A DNA stretch of 64,000 bases from Halomonas dongshanensis (GTDB taxonomy: Bacteria > Pseudomonadota > Gammaproteobacteria > Pseudomonadales > Halomonadaceae): NCBI RefSeq assembly GCF_024790395.1, contig NZ_JAJISC010000002.1, positions 496,001-560,000 of the forward strand, in the 5' to 3' direction. The position numbers were made by a program, and so were the translations under genes. Of this stretch, positions 51,980 through 62,998 are shown one piece after another. The notes beneath the pieces are model-generated. The model ran no database searches and was not told the origin of the DNA. It saw only the letters and a program-made list of their open reading frames with translations. Numbering within the stretch: position 1 is the first letter of the stretch; every line of letters starts with the position of its first letter.

Positions 51980-53557
51980 ATGGCTACTGAGATCAAAGCG
52001 CCAACCTTTCCAGAATCCGTTGCCGAAGGCACGGTCGCCGCATGGCACAAGAAGCCTGGCGATAGCGTCGAGCGTGACGAGCTGATCGTTGAAATCGAGA
52101 CCGACAAGGTCGTGCTCGAAGTGGTCGCGCCGGAAGCCGGTACCCTGACCGATGTCATGGCCGAAGAGGGCGATACCGTCGAGTCCGAGCAGATTCTCGG
52201 CAAAATCGGCGAAGGTAGCGCCTCCAGCAGCGACAAGAAAGAAGCCTCTTCCGACAGCGATGAGAAAGCCGCCAAAGAAGACAAAGGTGAAGCCAAAGAG
52301 GAGAAGGGTGACGCCAAGGCAAGCGCCAGCGCATCCGGCAAGCGCCACGAGGTAAAAGCACCGACCTTCCCGGAGTCGATCCAGGAAGGCACCGTGGCGA
52401 CCTGGCACAAGAAGGTCGGCGAAGCGGTCAAGCGCGATGAAGTACTGGCCGATATCGAGACCGATAAAGTCGTGCTCGAAGTCGTAGCCCCCGCTGACGG
52501 CGCCTTGGCCGAGATCAAAGCCGAGGAAGGCAGCCAGGTCGAGTCCGAGGCGGTACTTGCGGTGTTCACCGAAGGCGGTGGCAGCGAGGCCAGCACGGCG
52601 GCGGATAAAGAGCCTGCCTCTTCTGCTGACGATGGCGCCAGCGATGAAAAGATCGGCGACAAGATCGTGGCCCCGGCTGCGCGTAAGCTGATCGCCGAGC
52701 ACGATCTTGACGTAGCCAAGATCGAAGGCACCGGTAAAGGCGGACGCGTTCTCAAAGAAGACGTTCAGCGTGCGGTCAAAGAGGGCTCTGCCAAGAAAGG
52801 GGCGGCGAAAGCGGCCGCGCCGAGCAAAGCCGCTGCTGCACCTGCCGCTGAAGGCGAGCGCGCCGAGAAGCGCGTGCCCATGAGCCGCCTGCGCCAAACC
52901 ATCGCCAAGCGCCTGGTCCAAGCTCAGCAAACGGCCGCCATGCTCACCACCTACAACGAGGTGGACATGGGCGCGGTGATGTCGCTGCGTGCACAGTACA
53001 AGGACACCTTCCAGAAGGCTCACGATACCAAGCTCGGCTTCATGGGCTTCTTCGTCAAAGCGGCCTCTGAAGCGCTCAAGCGCTTCCCGGACGTCAACGC
53101 TTCCATCGACGGCACCGAGATCGTCTACCACGGCTATCAGGACATCGGTGTGGCCGTTTCCACGCCGCGCGGCCTGGTCGTTCCGGTACTGCGCGACACC
53201 GATAGCATGAAGATCGCCGACGTCGAGAAGACCATCGTCGACTTCGGTAAGCGCGCGCGTGACGGCAAGCTCGGCATCGATGAGATGCAGGGCGGCACCT
53301 TCACCATCACCAACGGCGGTATCTTCGGTTCGCTGATGTCGACGCCGATCATCAATCCGCCGCAAACGGCCATCCTGGGGATGCACAAGATCCAGGAGCG
53401 CCCCATGGCGGTCAACGGTAAGGTCGAGATTCGCCCGATGATGTACCTGGCGCTCTCTTACGACCACCGCATGATCGATGGCAAAGACGCGGTTCAGTTC
53501 CTGGTCACCATCAAGGAACTGCTGGAAGATCCGGCCCGCCTGCTGCTGGACGTCTGA
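51980..53557 (+). CDS. sucB: 2-oxoglutarate dehydrogenase E2 (dihydrolipoyl succinyltransferase) with two lipoyl domains
   Basis: A 525-residue E2 protein, about 120 residues longer than usual SucB. Two lipoyl domains are visible: residues about 1-77 ([18 protein letters not shown]) and about 124-200 ([17 protein letters not shown]), each with the lipoylated Lys in ETDKV. A charged Lys/Glu/Asp/Ser-rich linker joins them. The E1/E3-binding domain follows near 232-268 ([33 protein letters not shown]), then the catalytic acyltransferase with the active-site SYDHRMIDG near residue 493. AAGGAAA lies before the ATG. Confidence 0.95.
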   Translation: MATEIKAPTFPESVAEGTVAAWHKKPGDSVERDELIVEIETDKVVLEVVAPEAGTLTDVMAEEGDTVESEQILGKIGEGSASSSDKKEASSDSDEKAAKEDKGEAKEEKGDAKASASASGKRHEVKAPTFPESIQEGTVATWHKKVGEAVKRDEVLADIETDKVVLEVVAPADGALAEIKAEEGSQVESEAVLAVFTEGGGSEASTAADKEPASSADDGASDEKIGDKIVAPAARKLIAEHDLDVAKIEGTGKGGRVLKEDVQRAVKEGSAKKGAAKAAAPSKAAAAPAAEGERAEKRVPMSRLRQTIAKRLVQAQQTAAMLTTYNEVDMGAVMSLRAQYKDTFQKAHDTKLGFMGFFVKAASEALKRFPDVNASIDGTEIVYHGYQDIGVAVSTPRGLVVPVLRDTDSMKIADVEKTIVDFGKRARDGKLGIDEMQGGTFTITNGGIFGSLMSTPIINPPQTAILGMHKIQERPMAVNGKVEIRPMMYLALSYDHRMIDGKDAVQFLVTIKELLEDPARLLLDV

Positions 53558-55111
<1,554 letters not shown>

Positions 55112-55131
55112 TTATCTGATGTAACAACCAA

Positions 55132-55151
55132 GCGCCACCTCGAGGTGGCGC
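55132..55151 (+). other. 20-bp perfect palindrome between lpd and sucC
   Basis: GCGCCACCTCGAGGTGGCGC folds into an eight-pair stem with a TCGA loop, without a following T run. A likely mRNA-stabilising or attenuating hairpin within the operon. Confidence 0.65.
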
Positions 55152-55257
55152 AACACTTTCGGCCTTGTCGGTAACGGCAGGAATCGAAAGTGCGGGGATG
55201 GTCGGCTCAAACGGGCGGGCCATCGTTCGAGTCACATGCAACCAATGGCATGAATCG

Positions 55258-56424
55258 ATGAACCTTCACGAGTATCAAGGCAAGCAGCTGTTTGCCGACT
55301 ATGGTCTGCCGGTATCCAAGGGTTTCGCGGTCGACACCCCCGAGGAAGCCGCAGAGGCTTGCAAGAAGATCGGTGGCGACATGTGGGTCGTCAAGGCCCA
55401 GGTACACGCAGGCGGTCGCGGTAAGGCTGGCGGCGTCAAACTGATCAAGGATCCGGCCGACGCCAAGGCGTTCGCCGAGCAGTGGCTGGGCAAGAACCTG
55501 GTCACCTACCAGACTGACGAAAAAGGTCAGCCGGTCGCTAAGATTCTGGTCGAGAACTGCACCGACATCGCCTCCGAGCTCTACCTCGGCGCCGTCGTCG
55601 ATCGCACCACGCGTCGTGTGGTCTTCATGGCCTCTACCGAAGGTGGCGTAGAGATCGAGAAGGTCGCCGAAGAAACGCCCGAGAAAATCCTCAAGGCCGA
55701 GATCGACCCGCTGGTCGGCGCACAGCCCTACCAAGCGCGTGAGCTGGCCTTCAAGCTGGGCCTTCAAGGCGACCAGATCAAGCAGTTCACCAAGATCTTC
55801 CTGGGTCTGTCCAAGCTGTTCCATGACAAGGACCTGGCGCTTCTCGAGATCAACCCGTTGGTGATCACCGAGGAAGGCAACCTGCACTGCCTGGATGCCA
55901 AGATCAACCTCGACAGCAACGCCCTGTACCGTCATCCGGACCTTCAGGCGATGCGCGATCCGAGCCAGGAAGACCAGCGCGAAGCCGACGCTGCCAAGTG
56001 GGAGCTCAACTACGTTGCGCTCGACGGCAACATTGGCTGCATGGTCAACGGCGCGGGCCTGGCCATGGGCACCATGGACATCGTCAACCTCTCTGGCGGC
56101 AAACCGGCTAACTTCCTCGACGTAGGTGGCGGTGCGACCAAAGAGCGCGTGGCGGAAGCGTTCAAAATCATCCTCTCCGACGATAACGTCAAGGCCGTAC
56201 TGGTCAACATCTTCGGCGGTATCGTTCGCTGTGACATGATCGCCGAAGGCATCATCGGTGCCGTCGAGCAGGTCGGTGTCAACGTGCCGGTCGTCGTTCG
56301 TCTGGAAGGTAACAACGCCGAGCTGGGCGCCGAGAAACTGGCCTCCAGCGGTCTGAACATCATCGCTGCTACCAGTCTGACCGACGCGGCTCAGCAGGTC
56401 GTTAAAGCGGCGGAGGGCAAGTAA
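55258..56424 (+). CDS. sucC: Succinyl-CoA synthetase beta subunit
   Basis: A 388-residue ATP-grasp subunit. [22 protein letters not shown] is the canonical N-terminus; [17 protein letters not shown] binds ATP, and [17 protein letters not shown] with [15 protein letters not shown] closes the domain. ATG 55258 gives exactly the E. coli length, although its ribosome binding site is weak; the frame is open to 55165. The stop overlaps sucD by one base. Confidence 0.95.
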   Translation: MNLHEYQGKQLFADYGLPVSKGFAVDTPEEAAEACKKIGGDMWVVKAQVHAGGRGKAGGVKLIKDPADAKAFAEQWLGKNLVTYQTDEKGQPVAKILVENCTDIASELYLGAVVDRTTRRVVFMASTEGGVEIEKVAEETPEKILKAEIDPLVGAQPYQARELAFKLGLQGDQIKQFTKIFLGLSKLFHDKDLALLEINPLVITEEGNLHCLDAKINLDSNALYRHPDLQAMRDPSQEDQREADAAKWELNYVALDGNIGCMVNGAGLAMGTMDIVNLSGGKPANFLDVGGGATKERVAEAFKIILSDDNVKAVLVNIFGGIVRCDMIAEGIIGAVEQVGVNVPVVVRLEGNNAELGAEKLASSGLNIIAATSLTDAAQQVVKAAEGK

Positions 56425-57296
56425 TGAGCATCCTGATCGATAAGAACACCAAGGTCATCTGCCAGGGTTTCACTGGTGGCCAGGGTACGTTCCACTCCGA
56501 ACAGGCGATTGCCTACGGAACCCAAATGGTCGGTGGTGTGACACCGGGCAAAGGTGGCCAGACCCACCTGGGCCTGCCGGTGTTCAACACCGTTGCCGAA
56601 GCAGTCGAAAAGACTGGCGCTGAAGCCAGCGTCATCTACGTTCCGGCACCGTTTTGTAAAGACTCGATCCTTGAAGCCGCCAATGCGGGCATCAAGCTGA
56701 TCGTCTGCATCACCGAAGGCATCGCCACCCTCGACATGCTCGAAGCGAAAGTGAAGTGTGACGAGCTGGGCGTACGCCTGATCGGCCCGAACTGCCCGGG
56801 CGTGATCACTCCCGGTGAGTGCAAGATCGGCATCATGCCGGGCCATATTCACCAGCCGGGCCGTGTTGGCATCGTTTCCCGTTCGGGCACGCTGACCTAC
56901 GAAGCGGTCAAGCAGACCACGGATCATGGTTTCGGCCAGTCCACCTGTGTTGGCATCGGCGGTGACCCGATTCCGGGCTCCAACTTCATCGATATTCTCG
57001 AGATGTTCGAGAAGGATCCGAAGACCGAAGCCATCGTCATGATCGGCGAGATCGGCGGCACTGCAGAAGAAGAAGCAGCGGCGTACATCAAGGAGCACGT
57101 CTCCAAGCCCGTCGTTTCTTACATCGCAGGTGTTACCGCACCTCCCGGCAAACGTATGGGCCACGCTGGTGCGATCATCTCTGGCGGCAAAGGTACTGCC
57201 GATGAGAAGTTCGCCGCCCTCGAAGACGCCGGTGTCAAAACCGTGCGCTCTTTGGCGCAAATCGGCGATGCGCTGAAGGAAGTGACCGGCTGGTAA
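56424..57296 (+). CDS. sucD: Succinyl-CoA synthetase alpha subunit
   Basis: A 290-residue CoA-binding subunit with the phosphorylated His in [50 protein letters not shown] is the N-terminal Rossmann part, [20 protein letters not shown] the central part. With SucC it converts succinyl-CoA to succinate with ATP formation. Last gene of the sdh-suc block, coupled to sucC by TAATG. Confidence 0.97.
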   Translation: MSILIDKNTKVICQGFTGGQGTFHSEQAIAYGTQMVGGVTPGKGGQTHLGLPVFNTVAEAVEKTGAEASVIYVPAPFCKDSILEAANAGIKLIVCITEGIATLDMLEAKVKCDELGVRLIGPNCPGVITPGECKIGIMPGHIHQPGRVGIVSRSGTLTYEAVKQTTDHGFGQSTCVGIGGDPIPGSNFIDILEMFEKDPKTEAIVMIGEIGGTAEEEAAAYIKEHVSKPVVSYIAGVTAPPGKRMGHAGAIISGGKGTADEKFAALEDAGVKTVRSLAQIGDALKEVTGW

Positions 57297-57325
57297 GCCA
57301 TCGGGTCATATCCGCTTAGTAAGAC

Positions 57326-57353
57326 CAAGAAGCACCCTTCGGGGTGCTTCTTG
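57326..57353. terminator. Terminator at the end of the suc operon
   Basis: CAAGAAGCACCC pairs with GGGTGCTTCTTG around a TTCG loop; the A/T-rich ends may serve both the suc operon and the convergent membrane-protein gene. Confidence 0.82.
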
Positions 57354-57371
57354 CGTATGGGATGGCACGCA

Positions 57372-58424
57372 TTACGTCGAAGTAGTGTGAGAACGTTCGC
57401 GGCGCAGACCGAACCACAGCAGCACCGGCGCCCCAACCAGTAGATAGAGATGGTAAGAAAATAGCCGCCAGATCAGTACCGCCGCAGCGATTTGCGCGGT
57501 GGAGAGAAAGGGCACCAAGAGCGCGCTAACGCCAATCTCAGCGGTTCCCGCGCCGCCGGGTAGAAAGCTGAACTGGCTCGCCGCCATGCCCAGCATCTGA
57601 GTGAAGAACGTCCATAGCCAATCGATATGTCCGCCTACGCCGCGCACCGCCAGATAAAGCAGGCTATAGCGGGCGCACCAGTGCAGCACTGTGAGTAGCG
57701 CCACCATGGCGAGCGTGCGCTTGGGCAAGCCAAGCGTGCGCAACAGCGCCTGGCGGCAGCGCAGCCCGTGACGCACCAGCGTGCGCCCCAGGCGCGGCGG
57801 CAGCAAGCGCGTACCACGCCGCCTCAGTCGCCAGCGTGGAAACGTCCACAGGCAGACGATGCTCAGTGCAATCACCAGCGTCAACGCGACAAGCGACCAG
57901 CGAATCAAGCGCTGATAGGGCCAGCCGGTGTCCACGCTGAGCGTATAGAGCGCCAGGCCGCTTAACAGGCTGATGAAAAAGAGCGAGTCGAAGGCCTGGT
58001 CGATCAAAAAGATGCCGGCGCCCTTGGAGGGCGGCAGGTTGCGTCGTGCCAGTAGGGTCAGCAGCACCGCCGGGCCGCCGCTACCGCCGGGCGTGGCGCA
58101 GAGCGCGCACTTGGAGGCAAGCTCGATGCCTAGCGCACTGCGCTGGCTCAAAGAGCCCGCGCGCCCCGCCAAGAGCAGCCGGAGTCGCCAGGCATTGAGA
58201 TTCCAGCACGCCACGGCCAAGGCAAACATGGCCACCAGCAGAGTGAGCGGAAACGTTGCCAGCGCCTGCCAGGCATCCTCTCCGCCCAGCCAGTGGGTTA
58301 GCGCCAGCGGTGCCGATAGCGCGAGTGCAACGAAGAGAACCTGAAGGACGCCGCGTCGCCACGCGTTGTGCTTGGCCTTCTGCGTCGCCCTCGGTGTTAC
58401 GCTCGGTTTATCTGCTATGCGCAT
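57372..58424 (-). CDS. Lysylphosphatidylglycerol synthase TM-region family membrane protein
   Basis: A 350-residue integral membrane protein with about eight helices, resembling the flippase-like PF03706/UPF0104 family: ALGIELASKCALCATPGGSGGPAVLL, LIDQAFDSLFFISLLSG and FLPGGAGTAEIGVSALLVPFL are characteristic. It lacks the soluble aminoacyl-transfer domain, so it is not a lipid lysylator by itself; a transport or flipping role for a glycolipid is possible. It overlaps the upstream glycosyltransferase; starts at 58424 or 58442 are both in frame and neither has a strong ribosome binding site. Confidence 0.78.
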   Translation of the reverse strand: MRIADKPSVTPRATQKAKHNAWRRGVLQVLFVALALSAPLALTHWLGGEDAWQALATFPLTLLVAMFALAVACWNLNAWRLRLLLAGRAGSLSQRSALGIELASKCALCATPGGSGGPAVLLTLLARRNLPPSKGAGIFLIDQAFDSLFFISLLSGLALYTLSVDTGWPYQRLIRWSLVALTLVIALSIVCLWTFPRWRLRRRGTRLLPPRLGRTLVRHGLRCRQALLRTLGLPKRTLAMVALLTVLHWCARYSLLYLAVRGVGGHIDWLWTFFTQMLGMAASQFSFLPGGAGTAEIGVSALLVPFLSTAQIAAAVLIWRLFSYHLYLLVGAPVLLWFGLRRERSHTTST

Positions 58425-59529
58425 GCGAAACCGGCAGTGCATCGAAGGAGCAGAGGCTTTGGTAGTGCGCTTTCAAGTCGAGTATCACCTTGTCCCAGTT
58501 GAAATTTTTCTCGACGTGGCGCCGCGCGTAGCGCCCGCTTGCGGCAATGTCGCGGTCGAATAGCGCACGGCAAGCGGCCGCCATGGCGGCGGGGTCGCGA
58601 GGCTGGCACAAGATGCCGCCGCCCAGCGGTACGTTCTCGGAGAGCGCGCCGATGTTGGCCGCGATTACCGGAATGCCGCAGGCCATGGCCTCTTGCGCCA
58701 CGAGGCCGAAGGTTTCGCGGGTACCTGCGTGGAGCATGGCATCGCTACTGGCGAGCGCCCGAGCGACCTCGTGGGCATTGCAGCAGCGGTCGATCACGGT
58801 GACGTTGCTTGGCACCTGACGCGGCATACCGGGGCCGATCAATAGCAGATGATAGTCGGGCCCCAGTTGGCGCATGGTGGCGAGCAGCATACCGATGTTC
58901 TTTTCCCGCGAGTAACGGCCCACGAAGATCAAAAGCCGCTTGCCGGGATCGATACCCAGCGAGGCGCGCAGTTCGCCGTCGCGGGCGCGCGGATGAAAGC
59001 GTTCCAGATCCACCCCTAGCGGCTGAACGCGCACCTCGCTCACGCCCCAGTCCCTAAGCCGGTCGGCCATGGTCTGGGAGGGCGCCAAGACGCTATCGAA
59101 GCGCGAATAAAGATCGACCACGTAGCGTATGAGCCGCTTGCGCACGTAAGTGCCAAAGCGATCCCCCATCAGGCGGGGCAGATCGGAGTGGTAGAAGCCC
59201 ACCACCGGAACCCCTAGCTGTTGGCCCGCGGAGAGTGCCGCCCAAGCGGTAACGTAAGGGTCTCCCGCTTCGATCAGATCGGGCTTGAGATCGATCAACG
59301 CGCGCCGCCAGGGGCCAGAACGTACGGGAAAGCGGTAGCCCTGGCCCAAGGGCAAGTGGGGTGCGGGCAGGGTATGGACATCGCCCAGGCTGTCGCGCTC
59401 GGCGCCGGGCACCAGCAGGCTCGTACGGATGTCCGGACAGCGCCCAAGCACGCGATGCTTGGCTTGAAGATAAGTGCGCACGCCGCCGCTTGCGGGGGCG
59501 TGGAACATGGTGACGTCGGCGATATGCAA
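58408..59529 (-). CDS. GT4-family glycosyltransferase
   Basis: A 373-residue GT-B fold enzyme. The N-terminal acceptor domain has APASGGVRTYLQAKH and PDLIEAGDPYVTAWAAL; the C-terminal donor domain has VGRYSREKNIGMLLATM and the nucleotide-sugar motif TRETFGLVAQEAMACGIPVIAANIG. Resembles phosphatidylinositol-mannosyltransferase-like glycolipid enzymes. Start TTG 59529 is chosen because GGAGG lies 5 bases upstream; TTG 59541 is the alternative, and no ATG is suitable. It is translationally coupled to the membrane protein, suggesting that the pair builds and handles an envelope glycolipid. Confidence 0.85.
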   Translation of the reverse strand: MHIADVTMFHAPASGGVRTYLQAKHRVLGRCPDIRTSLLVPGAERDSLGDVHTLPAPHLPLGQGYRFPVRSGPWRRALIDLKPDLIEAGDPYVTAWAALSAGQQLGVPVVGFYHSDLPRLMGDRFGTYVRKRLIRYVVDLYSRFDSVLAPSQTMADRLRDWGVSEVRVQPLGVDLERFHPRARDGELRASLGIDPGKRLLIFVGRYSREKNIGMLLATMRQLGPDYHLLLIGPGMPRQVPSNVTVIDRCCNAHEVARALASSDAMLHAGTRETFGLVAQEAMACGIPVIAANIGALSENVPLGGGILCQPRDPAAMAAACRALFDRDIAASGRYARRHVEKNFNWDKVILDLKAHYQSLCSFDALPVSHAHSR

Positions 59530-59638
59530 GCAAGCCTCCAAAGCCTTTGGATCTTGCTTTCACCATAGATCAGAAATGGGGCAACTTGACGAAAATATTG
59601 CGCTTAGTGTGGCGCCTGTTTTTTGGCTCGCGTCAACG

Positions 59639-59667
59639 TATAACGGCGCTCGAAGAGCGCCGTTATA
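59639..59667. other. Strong 13-bp hairpin downstream of rnb
   Basis: TATAACGGCGCTC and GAGCGCCGTTATA are perfect inverted repeats around a GAA loop, 25 bases beyond the rnb stop. It has no T run on the minus strand, so it is an unusual terminator or a 3' stabiliser. Confidence 0.65.
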
Positions 59668-59691
59668 CAGGCACTGCCAAGCGGTGATGCC

Positions 59692-61632
59692 TTATATGCT
59701 AGGCTTGGCCACCAGTGAGCGCGTCTCTTCACGCGCTTCGGTAAGTGCCACGCGGGTGAGGTCGCCCAGCTTGAAGCGCGGTTCGCCCTCGATCTGGATG
59801 CGCCCCTCTTTATCGTCGATCACCACCTTGTCGCGGTCGCTATGCATCAAAGGCGCGGGAACGAAGGCCGTGGCACCGTTCTCCACTAGGCGCACGCGCA
59901 TGCCGCCGCGGTTGATCGCCAGAATTTCGGCGTCGAAGGCTTGCTGCGCTTGGGCCGCCGGGGTCAGGTAGCGCACGTAGAGCCAGTCCTTGACGTCACG
60001 CTCGGCCATGCGGTTCAGGCGGCGGCGTTCGGTGAGCTGCTCGGTGAGTGCTTCGCTGGCCTCGGCCGGTGCCTGCTCGCCCTTGAGCACGCGCTTGATC
60101 AGACGGTGGTTGACCATATCGCCATACTTACGGATGGGCGAGGTCCAGGTGGCGTAGGCGGCAAGCCCCAGGCCGAAGTGAGGGCCAGGCTGCGCCGACA
60201 TGGTGGTGAACCCCTGGAAGCGACGCAGACGCGCATCGAGCCAGGCATCATCACGCTCTTCCAAGGCGCGCTTGAGCTCCTTGTAGCGCTCGAGCTCGGT
60301 GAGTGCTTCGCGCTCCACCTCGATCTGTTGGGCGGCCAGAAACTCTTGCGCCGCCTCGGCCTTTTCTGGCTCGAAGGCGCGGTGAACGTTGAAGATACCG
60401 TGCCCGATGTGGCGCGCGAGAAAGTCGGCGCAACAGGCGTTGGCTACGATCATCGACTCTTCGATCATGCGGTTGGCGATCCGCCGCTCCTCGGTGCGCA
60501 CGGCCAGGACGTTACCCGCTTCGTCTAGATCGAAGACGTAGTCTGGGCGATCCTTGAACACCAGCGCGTGAGCTTCCCGCCAAGCGGTACGTGCCAGGGT
60601 CATGTCGCGCAAGGCGTGAAGCTGAGGCGCGATGGCCTCTGCCGGTGTCCACTCACCGGCACCCTCTAACCAATCAGAGACGCGGTCATAGGCGAGCTTG
60701 GCGTGCGAGGTGACATTGGCGGCAAAGAAGCGGTAGTCGCCGAGGCTGCCGTCGGCGTTGACCGTGAGCGTACACGCCAGCGCCGGACGCTCCTGACCCT
60801 CCCACAGCGAGCAGAGCTCGTCGGCCAACTGCTCGGGCAGCATGGTGACGTTCTGACCCGGCAGGTAGACGGTGAAGGCGCGGGTACGCGCTTCCAGATC
60901 CGCCGCGTGGCCCTCTTCTACATAAGCGGTAGGATCGGCGATAGCGACCGTCAGCTCCCAGCCGTCCTGTTCGCGTGCGACCACGTGCAGGGCGTCGTCC
61001 ATGTCGCGGGTCTTTTCACTGTCGATGGTGAAAAAGGGCAAGGCGTTCAGGTCTTCGCGAGTCAGTCCTTCTTCGCGCAGAGGCCAGTCGTCGCCGGCGT
61101 CGGGGCACTCTTGCTCCAGCGCGTGGCGCGCTAGCGTCACCCGCCAAGGCACGGCAGGGTCGTCGGCTTTGGCCACGAGCTCGTCGATCTGGGCGAAGAA
61201 GCCACGGTCGTCTTTCTTGAGCGGATGGCGTACCAGACGCGCCACGACCCAGTCGCCATCGCCGATGGCGTCATCACTCAAGCTGTTCTTAAGACGTGAC
61301 TTGAGCACGTTCTTGATCGACGGATGATCGGGCACCACGGCTAGCCGACCTTCGCGCTTTTGCACGCGTGCCACGAAGCGATCCAATCCTGCTTCGATGA
61401 GGCGCTCGGGCTCGACGCTTTTCTTATCGCCCTGTTCATGGATGACGGCTTCGACGCGGTCGCCATGAAGCACCTGCTTCATCGCAGGCGGCGGCACGAA
61501 GTAGGAGTCGCCGCTATCGGTCTCGAGAAAACCGAAACCTTTTTCGGTCGCCTTGATGACGCCTTCGGCGCGTGGAGTCTGTTCACGGATCTGTTGCTTG
61601 AGTTGGGCAAGCAGGGAGTTGTTTTGCAGCAT
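59692..61632 (-). CDS. rnb: Exoribonuclease II
   Basis: A 646-residue RNase II that degrades single-stranded RNA 3'-5'. MLQNNSLLAQLKQQIREQTPRAEGVIKATEKGFGFLE is the N-terminal cold-shock region; the RNB catalytic domain has FFTIDSEKTRDMDDALHV with the metal-binding Asp residues and PHFGLGLAAYATWTSPIRKYGDMVNHRL; the C-terminal S1 domain is near residues 560-640. ATG 61632 is chosen because it fits the E. coli start and length (644), although the ribosome binding site is weak; the frame is open to 61749. Confidence 0.95.
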   Translation of the reverse strand: MLQNNSLLAQLKQQIREQTPRAEGVIKATEKGFGFLETDSGDSYFVPPPAMKQVLHGDRVEAVIHEQGDKKSVEPERLIEAGLDRFVARVQKREGRLAVVPDHPSIKNVLKSRLKNSLSDDAIGDGDWVVARLVRHPLKKDDRGFFAQIDELVAKADDPAVPWRVTLARHALEQECPDAGDDWPLREEGLTREDLNALPFFTIDSEKTRDMDDALHVVAREQDGWELTVAIADPTAYVEEGHAADLEARTRAFTVYLPGQNVTMLPEQLADELCSLWEGQERPALACTLTVNADGSLGDYRFFAANVTSHAKLAYDRVSDWLEGAGEWTPAEAIAPQLHALRDMTLARTAWREAHALVFKDRPDYVFDLDEAGNVLAVRTEERRIANRMIEESMIVANACCADFLARHIGHGIFNVHRAFEPEKAEAAQEFLAAQQIEVEREALTELERYKELKRALEERDDAWLDARLRRFQGFTTMSAQPGPHFGLGLAAYATWTSPIRKYGDMVNHRLIKRVLKGEQAPAEASEALTEQLTERRRLNRMAERDVKDWLYVRYLTPAAQAQQAFDAEILAINRGGMRVRLVENGATAFVPAPLMHSDRDKVVIDDKEGRIQIEGEPRFKLGDLTRVALTEAREETRSLVAKPSI

Positions 61633-61807
61633 GAGGTCGGCGTTGGAATCGGTCTGTGGGAAAGAGTAGGGTGCCACTATACGGATTCCCGCCAGCCGCG
61701 CCAATTGCTCGTGGATAAGTTGGCGATGGGCGTCGAACGTACCCGCCACGCGATGAATCGGTTAAGCTGATAACGATGAAACGGATACGGCAGGGCGATA
61801 AGGCACG

Positions 61808-62629
61808 ATGAAAAACGAGACGACACCACGGCTGATTGTTTCCGATTTGGACGGCACCTTGCTCGGGCGCGATCATCGCCTGCACGCCGATACCATCGAC
61901 GTACTGAGAACGCTGGTACGCCAGGGGCATCAGCTAGTGCTGGCCTCGGGCCGCCACTATGCCGACATGCGCGTGTTTCGCGACGAGCTCGACGTGCCTA
62001 TCCACATGATCAGCAGTAACGGGGCCTATACTCACGATCCTAGTGACCGCCTGCTGGCCGCGCACCACGTCGCGCCAGAGCAGGCGCGCGCGCTGATCGA
62101 TCTGCCACGCCCGGCTAACGTTCGTTTGAGTCTCTATCTGGATGACGCTTGGCTGATCGACGCCGCCAAGCCCTCATATTTAGACATGCACGCCTCCACC
62201 GGCTTCGTCTATGACGTGGTGCCGCCTGAGCGCATGCCAACCGAAGGCATTGGCAAGGTGCTGTATGGCGGCTCGCCCGAGGCGCTTGCCGAGATCGAAA
62301 CGCTGATTCGTGAGATCGCCGGTGATGCGCTGCATGTCACCTACTCGACCAGCGACTCGCTCGAAATCATGGCCGCCAACGTCAACAAGGGCGTGGCGCT
62401 GTCGGCGCTGCTCGAACGCCTCAAGGTGGCGCCAGAGGCATGCCTTGCCTTTGGCGATAACCTCAACGATGTCGAAATGTTGAGCCTCGTGGGTGAAGCG
62501 CACTTCATGCAAAACGCCCACCCGGAAATGGCGGTGCGCTTGAACGCTGCGCGCCAGATTGGTCACCACGGTGACGCTGCCGTTGCCGTGCTGCTACGCG
62601 AGCGTTTTGGTTTGCCTGCACCAATATGA
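61808..62629 (+). CDS. Cof-type HAD phosphatase
   Basis: A 273-residue HAD subfamily IIB enzyme. Motif I is VSDLDGTLLGRDH near residue 11, motif II LASGRHYADM, motif III Lys in EIMAANVNKGVALS, and motif IV FGDNLNDVEML. The large C2 cap domain lies between. Family members dephosphorylate sugar phosphates, flavin nucleotides or PLP; substrate is not predictable. Divergent from rnb with about 175 bases between. Confidence 0.88.
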   Translation: MKNETTPRLIVSDLDGTLLGRDHRLHADTIDVLRTLVRQGHQLVLASGRHYADMRVFRDELDVPIHMISSNGAYTHDPSDRLLAAHHVAPEQARALIDLPRPANVRLSLYLDDAWLIDAAKPSYLDMHASTGFVYDVVPPERMPTEGIGKVLYGGSPEALAEIETLIREIAGDALHVTYSTSDSLEIMAANVNKGVALSALLERLKVAPEACLAFGDNLNDVEMLSLVGEAHFMQNAHPEMAVRLNAARQIGHHGDAAVAVLLRERFGLPAPI

Positions 62630-62792
62630 TGCGTGTGTAAGCATTTACTTACAAAATTTAGCGGCAAATGCTTACAGCAAGATCTTGCGCTATCTGCCAT
62701 CATGTATAGGCAACCTTGGATGCACCAGGAAAAGCGTTGGCACGGAAGCCTTAGCACAGCATTCGGCCACGGATGGTCGACGAATTCATCAG

Positions 62793-62816
62793 CGCCCCGC
62801 GATAGCGGGGCGTTTT
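62793..62816 (+). terminator. Rho-independent terminator upstream of folE2
   Basis: CGCCCCGC (62793-62800) pairs with GCGGGGCG (62805-62812) around GATA, followed by TTTTGGTTTTTG. It lies 165 bases after the HAD gene, so it ends a long 3' UTR or a separate short transcript. Confidence 0.82.
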
Positions 62817-62951
62817 GGTTTTTGTTTCTGCTCACGCTGTGTTCGTCCAGCGCTTGACTGACCACGGCTAACCGCCTACCTGCCACTGGATCACTAGAGC
62901 GCTATTACCAGGGCGTGGGCGGTAACCAGGGTTGCATGCGTCGCGGATCAG

Positions 62952-62970
62952 AATGTTATGATATAACGTG
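62952..62970. promoter_or_regulatory. Zur box upstream of folE2
   Basis: AATGTTATGATATAACGTG contains TGTTAT-N3-ATAACG, matching the gammaproteobacterial Zur pattern TGTTAT-N3-ATAACA with one mismatch. Zur with zinc should repress folE2 from here. Confidence 0.75.
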
Positions 62971-62998
62971 ATTGATTTTTGCTAACGCGAGCGCCTCT

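Larger units (their letters stand above)
62630..62998. other. Gap before folE2 with repeats, terminator and Zur box
   Basis: Holds a 9-bp inverted repeat (TAAGCATTT 62638-62646, AAATGCTTA 62666-62674), a 12-bp palindrome GCAAGATCTTGC (62677-62688), about 100 bases of unassigned sequence, a strong terminator (62793-62816) and a Zur box (62952-62970). No protein gene fits. The 62690-62816 segment could be a small RNA ending at the terminator. Confidence 0.5.
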
